A DNA stretch of 64,000 nucleotides from Streptomyces candidus. Its GTDB lineage: Bacteria > Actinomycetota > Actinomycetes > Streptomycetales > Streptomycetaceae. Below are positions 58,500-64,000 of this stretch, piece by piece. A model generated the notes under the pieces. That model did no database searches. It saw nothing but the letters and a program-made list of their open reading frames with translations, and was not told the origin of the DNA. The stretch's first letter is position 1. The number at the start of each line of letters is the position of its first letter. The stretch lies in contig NZ_JACHEM010000007.1 of NCBI RefSeq assembly GCF_014207445.1, positions 124,001 through 188,000 of the forward strand, given 5' to 3'. A program made the position numbers and the translations under genes.

Positions 58500-59498
58500 T
58501 CAGGCAGAAGGCGCGTGCAGACACCGCGAACGAGCGCGCAGGAAGAGCTCCTGCGCCCCCTGCGCGATGTCGTCGTGGTCGTCGCGCATGCGGTAGGTCC
58601 ACGGCACCGGTGCGTAGTACGGGCCCAGCGCCCGGAACACCCGGGCCGCCTCGCTGAACTGATGGGCGCCCCACAGGGCGTGCGCGAGATGACTGAGGTC
58701 GAGCAGCGAGGAATCGGCCGGATCGGCGTACTCGAACCAGTTCCGCAGCCCCGCCAGGGCGTCCCGGATCGCGTCGTCGGTCACCCAGTGCAGGTCCAGT
58801 GCCCGGTCCTGGCCGCGTTCGCGGCGGTAACGCTCCACGCGTACGTACAGCGGCAGCACATGCACGGGAGACCCCGCGGGCGCCGAAGCGGTGGCCCAGC
58901 GCGCGTAGTTCACCGCCTCGGGGAGCGAACCCCTGGGGTTCCTGGAGTACACGAACTGGAGCATCCGCTGATGGGCCTCACGGCAGTCGGGGTCGCGCTT
59001 GGCGACCTCTCCGAGCAGCCCCCAGGGCCCCGGAAACAGCATGGGGCCCGGTGGCGGTACGCGGTGCTCCGGCATCCGCCTGCCCCGGTCGAGGGGGGAG
59101 AGGGCCAGCAGGCACACCCACGGCACCGGATCGTCGGGCAGCTGCCCGATGCATACCTGGCAGGCCTCCCACGCCTCGTGCCACAGGTTCGCGGTCTCGG
59201 GATGCCTGTCGCGGTGGGCGCGGACGGCGCGCTCCACGGCAACCCTGGCGTGCATCACGGTCGCGGCCGCGCTGTGCGGCTCCTCGGTGCGCCAGATGTG
59301 CACGGTGTCGGTGCCGGCCGCGGCGGCGGCCAGGACCTGGGTGCGGCGCGTCCACGAGGCCCAGTCGGCCGTGTCGGCCAGCAGGTTCCGCATCGACATC
59401 CACCGGCCGGTGCGCAACTCCTGTACGACCGCACGTAATTCGGCGTCGTGACCGGCCGGGTGGTACACCGGCCGGAACTCGTCGCTGGACATCGTCAC
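58500..59498 (-). CDS. Conserved hypothetical protein
   Basis: I do not recognise a family. The 332-residue protein is soluble and helical, with W-x-x-W and A-x-x-R patterns spaced like TPR-type repeats (for example A-H-A-L-W-G-A-H-Q-F-S-E-A-A-R-V-F-R-A-L at about 278-297). No signal peptide, metal motif or membrane segment is seen. It is 63 bp upstream of the permease on the same strand. Confidence 0.6.
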   Translation of the reverse strand: MTMSSDEFRPVYHPAGHDAELRAVVQELRTGRWMSMRNLLADTADWASWTRRTQVLAAAAAGTDTVHIWRTEEPHSAAATVMHARVAVERAVRAHRDRHPETANLWHEAWEACQVCIGQLPDDPVPWVCLLALSPLDRGRRMPEHRVPPPGPMLFPGPWGLLGEVAKRDPDCREAHQRMLQFVYSRNPRGSLPEAVNYARWATASAPAGSPVHVLPLYVRVERYRRERGQDRALDLHWVTDDAIRDALAGLRNWFEYADPADSSLLDLSHLAHALWGAHQFSEAARVFRALGPYYAPVPWTYRMRDDHDDIAQGAQELFLRARSRCLHAPSA

Positions 59499-59759
59499 TG
59501 GTCCTTACGGCTCGGTCATGATAGGGGCATCGTGGCAGGCCCCTGCGGCGGCGCATGCGGGCACGGCTCAACCGGCGCTGGTCGCCGTGTAGTTGACCAT
59601 GAATAAGGTATTCCGGTCCAGCCTTTTCCGTACCTGGCGAGAAATGGGTGCTGTGCGCGCCGGAAGTGCGGGCCCTCGTCTCCTGCCGCTCTTGACGGCG
59701 GCGGCTGGACTGCCCCAGGCTGCTGACGTCCTGGCGACGATCATGGCGGGGGTACGGAA
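59499..59759. other. Divergent intergenic region
   Basis: This 261-bp gap separates the hypothetical protein (minus) and the FGGY kinase (plus). The stretch TTGACC near 59593-59598 in a relatively A/T-rich spot may be a -35 element, but a matching -10 is not clear. Confidence 0.35.
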
Positions 59760-61214
59760 ATGGGCGCGGCCGGTGGCTCGACGGTGCGCGGGCGGGCGGC
59801 GGGCGGGCCGGTGCTCGCCGTCGACCAGGGCACCTCGGGGACCAAGGCGCTCGTCGTCTGCCCGGAGCGCGGGGTGATCGGGACGGGCGAAGCCGCTGTG
59901 CACCCCCGGTACCTGCCCGGCGGGCGGGTCGAGGTCGCTCCGGCCGAGCTGTACGCCTCCGTGGTGGAGGCCGGCCGGAAGGCGCTGGCCGCGGCGGGCG
60001 AACCGGTGGCGGCCGTAGGCCTCGCCAACCAGGGCGAGACGGTGCTTGCCTGGGACCCGGCGACGGGCGAACCGCACACCGAGGCCCTCGTGTGGCAGGA
60101 CCGCCGGGCCGGCGCACTGTGCGAAGAACTCCGCGCACACGCAGAGCAGTTGTCGCACCTCACCGGGCTGCCCCTCGATCCGTACTTCGCCGCACCGAAA
60201 ATGGCGTGGATACGCCGCCATCTCACCCGCGTCGGAGTGGTGACCACCAGCGATGCCTGGCTCGTCCACCGTCTCACCGGGGCCTTCGTCACCGACACGG
60301 CGACCGCGGGCCGCACCCAGCTCCTCGATCTCGACCGGGGCGCGTGGTCGCCGGCCGCCCTGGACGTGTTCGGACTGGGCGACGAACGGCTGCCGGACGT
60401 CGTGGACTCCGACGTGTGCGTCGGGACGACGCGCGCCTTCGGCCCCGGCATCCCGCTGACCGGACTCCTCGTGGATCAGCAGGCGGCCCTCTTCGCGCAG
60501 GGAGCGACGGAAGCCGGCGCGGTGAAATGCACCTACGGGACCGGAGCCTTCCTGCTCGCCCAGGCGGGCGGCCGCCCCGTGCGCCCGTCGTCCGGCCTGG
60601 TCGGCTGCGTGGCCTGGCGGCTGCGCCGCCGCACGAGCTACTGCCTCGACGGTCAGGTCTACACGGCGGCCTCGGCGGTGCGGTGGCTGACGGACCTGGG
60701 CGTCATCGCGGGGGCGCACGACCTGGACCGGGTCGGCGGGAGCGTGCCCGACAGCGGGGGAGTGACCTTCGTACCGGCCCTGGCGGGGCTGGCCGCGCCC
60801 TGGTGGCGGAGCGACGCGCGCGGCTCGCTGACCGGCCTCGGCCTGGACACCGGTGCGGGTCACCTGGTGCGCGCCCTGTGCGAGGGGATCGCGGCGCAGG
60901 TCGCGGAACTCGTGGACGCGGTGGGCGAGGACCTGGGGGCGCGGCCGGCCGTGCTGCGGGTGGACGGGGGACTCACCCGGTCGGCGCTGCTGATGCAGGC
61001 ACAGGCGGATCTGCTGCAACTCCCGGTGGAGGTTGCGGAGATGCCCGACGCGACGGCGAGAGGAGTGGCCGCGGTGGCCCGGCTGGGCCTGGACGCGCGG
61101 CTCGACGTCACCGACGTGGTACCCGTGCACCGGGCGTCGGCGGTGTACGAACCGCGCATCGGGCAGGGAGAGGCGCGGGAGCGACGGGAGAGATTCCGGG
61201 ACGCGGTCGGCTGA
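59760..61214 (+). CDS. FGGY-family carbohydrate kinase (glycerol kinase-like)
   Basis: The 484-residue protein has the FGGY phosphate loop D-Q-G-T-S-G-T-K at residues 22-29, the Gln-Asp stretch W-Q-D-R-R, and the C-terminal R-V-D-G-G-L-T-R-S. Glycerol kinases are close relatives; differences in the substrate region leave other polyols possible. It is 250 bp upstream of a GlpA-like flavoprotein, which supports glycerol-type catabolism. Confidence 0.88.
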   Translation: MGAAGGSTVRGRAAGGPVLAVDQGTSGTKALVVCPERGVIGTGEAAVHPRYLPGGRVEVAPAELYASVVEAGRKALAAAGEPVAAVGLANQGETVLAWDPATGEPHTEALVWQDRRAGALCEELRAHAEQLSHLTGLPLDPYFAAPKMAWIRRHLTRVGVVTTSDAWLVHRLTGAFVTDTATAGRTQLLDLDRGAWSPAALDVFGLGDERLPDVVDSDVCVGTTRAFGPGIPLTGLLVDQQAALFAQGATEAGAVKCTYGTGAFLLAQAGGRPVRPSSGLVGCVAWRLRRRTSYCLDGQVYTAASAVRWLTDLGVIAGAHDLDRVGGSVPDSGGVTFVPALAGLAAPWWRSDARGSLTGLGLDTGAGHLVRALCEGIAAQVAELVDAVGEDLGARPAVLRVDGGLTRSALLMQAQADLLQLPVEVAEMPDATARGVAAVARLGLDARLDVTDVVPVHRASAVYEPRIGQGEARERRERFRDAVG

Positions 61215-61464
61215 CCGGCGTGCGGCACTGAGCCGGGGGCGGGCCTGCGAAGGGCTCGGGCGGAACGGGTGGCCAACGGACCCTGCCCGTCGCGGAACGC
61301 GGGCCGCCCCGCGAAGCCGCAGACGGCCGCCCGCCTGCAGCACCCCGTGCTTCCACAGCCGGTCGCCCGCCGTGGACCGTCCCGTGCCCCCGCGCCCGGC
61401 CACCCGCCGCGCAGCAGCCCGCCCGCGCCCCTCCGTACAACCACCGCCACCCGGAAGGAAACCC

Positions 61465-62886
61465 ATGACCCCCGCCCCCTACGACCTCGCCGTCATCGGC
61501 GCCGGCGTGGTAGGTACGGCCATCGCCCGCGAGGCCGCCCGGTATCCCCGTCTCCGTATCGCTCTCCTGGACGCCGCCGACGACGTCGGCAACGGCACGT
61601 CGAAGGCCAACACCGCCATCCTGCACACCGGTTTCGACGCCGCCCCCGGCACCCTCGAAGCCCGCCTCGTCCGCGACGGGCAGCGCCGGCTCCACGCCTA
61701 CGCGAGCGAATCAGGCATCCCGGTCGAGCGGGTCGGCGCTCTCCTCGTCGCATGGAACCAGGACCAGCTGGCCGCCCTCCCCGCCCTCGCCGCCAAGGCC
61801 GCCCGCAACGGCGTCGACACCACCCGCACGCTCGCTCCCGCCGAGCTGTACGCCCGCGAACCGCACCTCGGCCCCGGCGCGCTCGGTGCGCTCGAAGTAC
61901 CCGACGAGAGCATCATCTGCCCCTGGACGACCACCCTCGCGTACGCCACCCAAGCGGTACACGCCGGAGTCGACCTGCGCCTCGACACAACTGTCCGGAA
62001 CATCACTTCGGACGAGGGGGGCCACCTCCTCGACACCAACCGCGGACCGCTGCGCACCCGCCACCTCGTCAACGCCGCCGGTCTTCGCGCCGACGACGTC
62101 GACCGCCTGCTCGGCATCCGGGACTTCACCGTCACCCCGCGCCGCGGTCAGCTCCTCGTCTTCGCCAAGCCGTCCCGCGCGCTGGTCCGGCACATCCTGC
62201 TCCCGGTGCCCACCGCACTCGGCAAGGGAGTCCTGATCACCCCCACCGTCTTCGGCAACGTACTCCTGGGTCCGACCGCCGAAGACCTCACCGGCCACCC
62301 GGACGCGAAGAGCGCCCACCACACGACCCCGGAGGGCATCGCGACCCTCCTGGAGCACGGACGCCGCCTGATGCCCGCTCTCCTCGACACCGAGGTCATC
62401 ACCTCGTACGCGGGTCTGCGCGCCGCCACCGAACACGACGACTACCGCATCCGCGCCCACCCGGACCGCCGCTGCGTGACCGTCGGCGGCATCCGTTCGA
62501 CCGGCCTGAGCGCCTCCATGGGCATCGCCGCGTACGTCGTCGGACTGCTCAAGGAGACCGGGCTGCAAGTGACCGGCGCACCGAATGACTTGGAGCCGGT
62601 GCGCATGCCCAACATCGGCGAGGCGTTCCCCCGCCCCCACCAGCGCCCCGATCTCATCGACCGGGACCCGGCGTACGGCGACATCGTCTGCCCCTGCGAA
62701 CGCGTCACCCGCGGCGAGATCCGCGACGCCCTCACAGCCACGGTCCCGGCCCGCTCCCGGGGCGGTCTGCGGCGTCGTACCCGGGTGGAATCCGGACACT
62801 GCCGGGGCGCCGAGTGCGGTGCCACCGTCCGTACCCTGTTCGAGCGGGCCCGCGCGACGGCCGAGCGGGCCCGCGAAACCGGCTAG
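61465..62886 (+). CDS. FAD-dependent glycerol-3-phosphate dehydrogenase-like (GlpA-type)
   Basis: The 473-residue protein has the FAD motif G-A-G-V-V-G at residues 12-17 in a DAO-fold domain. The C-terminal about 90 residues hold four Cys (C-P-C-E-R and G-H-C-R-G-A-E-C-G), a BFD-like [2Fe-2S] domain. This is the layout of GlpA and related 2-hydroxyacid oxidases. It likely oxidises a phosphorylated or hydroxy acid substrate made by the kinase upstream. The ATG at 61465 has an AAGGAA site. Confidence 0.86.
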   Translation: MTPAPYDLAVIGAGVVGTAIAREAARYPRLRIALLDAADDVGNGTSKANTAILHTGFDAAPGTLEARLVRDGQRRLHAYASESGIPVERVGALLVAWNQDQLAALPALAAKAARNGVDTTRTLAPAELYAREPHLGPGALGALEVPDESIICPWTTTLAYATQAVHAGVDLRLDTTVRNITSDEGGHLLDTNRGPLRTRHLVNAAGLRADDVDRLLGIRDFTVTPRRGQLLVFAKPSRALVRHILLPVPTALGKGVLITPTVFGNVLLGPTAEDLTGHPDAKSAHHTTPEGIATLLEHGRRLMPALLDTEVITSYAGLRAATEHDDYRIRAHPDRRCVTVGGIRSTGLSASMGIAAYVVGLLKETGLQVTGAPNDLEPVRMPNIGEAFPRPHQRPDLIDRDPAYGDIVCPCERVTRGEIRDALTATVPARSRGGLRRRTRVESGHCRGAECGATVRTLFERARATAERARETG

Positions 62887-63009
62887 TCCGAGGCCGCGCC
62901 GCGCGTCAGCCGGCAGAGATCACGATGCCGGCGGTGCCACAGCCGGCCGGACCACCCGGGGGACCGCCCCGCCGAGGCCGACGCCGACCGGCACACTCGT
63001 GGCACCGCC

Positions 63010-63912
63010 TTACCCCGCAGCCGACTGTGCCGCCCGGGGCACGAGAGCCCTCACTTCCCCCGCCACGAAGCGCACGAAGCCCTCCGGGTCCGGTTCGTCC
63101 GCCGTCGGTTGCAGCACCACCGTGTCCGCCCCCGCGTCCGCCAGCTGCTGCACGGCCCGCGCGACCGCTCCGGCGTCACCGGCAACGCCGAGGTCCGGCA
63201 CGGACTCCCGGCCCTCGCGGACCAGTTCGGCCCGCAGCCGGTCCGCCGCGCCGGCGCCGGTCGCCGTCAGCAGGTAGACCACCACCTTGTGGCGCCCCCG
63301 CGCCGTGCGGCCCGCCGCCGCCCGGCCCTCCTCGATCAGCAGGCGCGCCCGGCGCACCCCGTCGGGAGAGGCCGACGCGTCCAGGACCGTTCCGTCCGCG
63401 GACTCGCCGGACAGCCGCAGCGTGCGCGGCCCGACACCCCCGGCCAGCACCTGCGGCACCCCGGCCGGCGGCCAGTCCAGCGCCACCTTGTCGAGCCGTA
63501 CGTACTGGCCGTCGGCCGTCACCTGCTCGCCCCGCAACAGCGCCCGCATCGCGTCCAGGTACTCGCGCAGCAGCGTAAGCGGCGAAGCGGGCCGCACGCC
63601 GACCTGTGCCATCCAGTCCTGCACGCCGTGCCCCACGGCGAGCGTCACGCGGCCGGGGAAGAGCCGGTGCAGGGTCGCCGCCTCCATCGAGGTCAGCGCC
63701 ACATTCCGCAGCGGCACCGGCAGCAGGCCCACGCCCACGTGCAGCCGCTCCGTCCACGCGAGGGCGGCGGACGCGGCGGCGATGCCGCTCTCCAGGAAAC
63801 AGTCCTCCCAGAGCCACAGTTCCTCCAGCCCCGCCTCCTCTGCTGCCCGTACGAGAGGACGGAGCCGTTCGGGAGCCAGCTGAGGACGGAAGACCGCGCC
63901 GAGAGTCGTCAT
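63010..63912 (-). CDS. LLM-class F420-dependent oxidoreductase
   Basis: The 300-residue protein has the luciferase-like barrel pattern: L-G-A-V-F-R-P-Q-L-A-P-E-R-L at the start, L-W-L-W-E-D, T-L-A-V-G-H-G-V-Q-D-W-M, and P-Q-V-L-A-G-G-V-G-P-R-T-L. In actinomycetes such proteins use F420 or FMN to transfer hydride; the substrate is unknown. The ATG at 63912 is preferred over 63921 because the AGGA site is then 9 nt upstream. Confidence 0.85.
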   Translation of the reverse strand: MTTLGAVFRPQLAPERLRPLVRAAEEAGLEELWLWEDCFLESGIAAASAALAWTERLHVGVGLLPVPLRNVALTSMEAATLHRLFPGRVTLAVGHGVQDWMAQVGVRPASPLTLLREYLDAMRALLRGEQVTADGQYVRLDKVALDWPPAGVPQVLAGGVGPRTLRLSGESADGTVLDASASPDGVRRARLLIEEGRAAAGRTARGRHKVVVYLLTATGAGAADRLRAELVREGRESVPDLGVAGDAGAVARAVQQLADAGADTVVLQPTADEPDPEGFVRFVAGEVRALVPRAAQSAAG

Positions 63913-64000
63913 GGCCCCCATTCCTACCCGCCGACTCCCGCACGGGCAACGGGGATTCAGGGCGAGGCCTACGGACTCGCGGCCGGGCCGCCCGCGGGTC

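Overview
The window is very GC-rich, with dense overlapping genes, frequent GTG starts, a conservon, a SARP regulator and a TTA codon, all typical of Streptomyces or a close actinomycete. Roughly the first 40 kb is most of a type II polyketide (aromatic) biosynthetic cluster. It is open at the left edge, where the window starts inside a cytochrome P450. The remaining 24 kb looks like ordinary chromosome: a conservon, a tRNA-Pro, transporters, sensor systems and sugar/glycerol metabolism.

Cluster layout. 0-16.9 kb is mainly sugar chemistry: dTDP-glucose synthase, 4,6-dehydratase, 2,3-dehydratase, 3-aminotransferase, 3-C-methyltransferase, 4-ketoreductase, DesVI/TylM1-type N,N-dimethyltransferase and two glycosyltransferases. 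This set fits N,N-dimethylated, vancosamine-like amino sugars. Two AlkZ/YcaQ-type DNA glycosylases, a family that confers self-resistance to DNA-alkylating antibiotics, lie among them. Together these point to a pluramycin-like (hedamycin/kidamycin type) DNA-alkylating C-glycoside; this identity is inference. 12.3-27.5 kb also carries an unusual starter-unit branch: a citramalate synthase, an alpha-methylacyl-CoA racemase-like protein, a KASIII-like enzyme with Ser in place of Cys, an acyl-AMP ligase, an acyl-CoA dehydrogenase, an ACP-acyltransferase fusion without its catalytic Ser, and a phosphopantetheinyl transferase. A branched C5 starter such as 2-methylbutyryl or tigloyl would fit. 33-40 kb holds the acyl-CoA carboxylase beta subunit and the minimal PKS (KS-alpha, CLF, ACP) with an acyltransferase.

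The most novel-looking part is 27.4-32.1 kb, embedded in the cluster. A 132-residue precursor peptide with four 12-residue FTNFTHA repeats overlaps a fused TOMM cyclodehydratase (E1-like plus YcaO), followed by a histidine kinase and a response regulator in the same direction. It resembles a multi-core Ser/Thr azoline RiPP that I do not recognise.

Regulation. Next to the precursor, divergently, lies a SARP activator gene. Heptamer direct repeats with an 11-bp period, ending 8 bp before a -10-like hexamer, occur upstream of at least seven cluster promoters (near 3.0, 8.3 twice, 12.3 twice, 33.2 and 34.9 kb, with weaker ones at 13.55 and 19.65 kb). Two of them predict leaderless mRNAs. I read this as one SARP regulon.

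Right flank. After a terminator at 40.2 kb come a cvnA-D conservon plus a GAF protein, a truncated Gfo/Idh oxidoreductase remnant, an alpha/beta hydrolase, tRNA-Pro(GGG), a membrane-anchored binding protein with a P-loop ATPase, a PfkB kinase, an MBL hydrolase, two APC permeases, a frameshifted histidine kinase with its regulator, an FGGY kinase, a GlpA-like FAD enzyme and an F420-type oxidoreductase.
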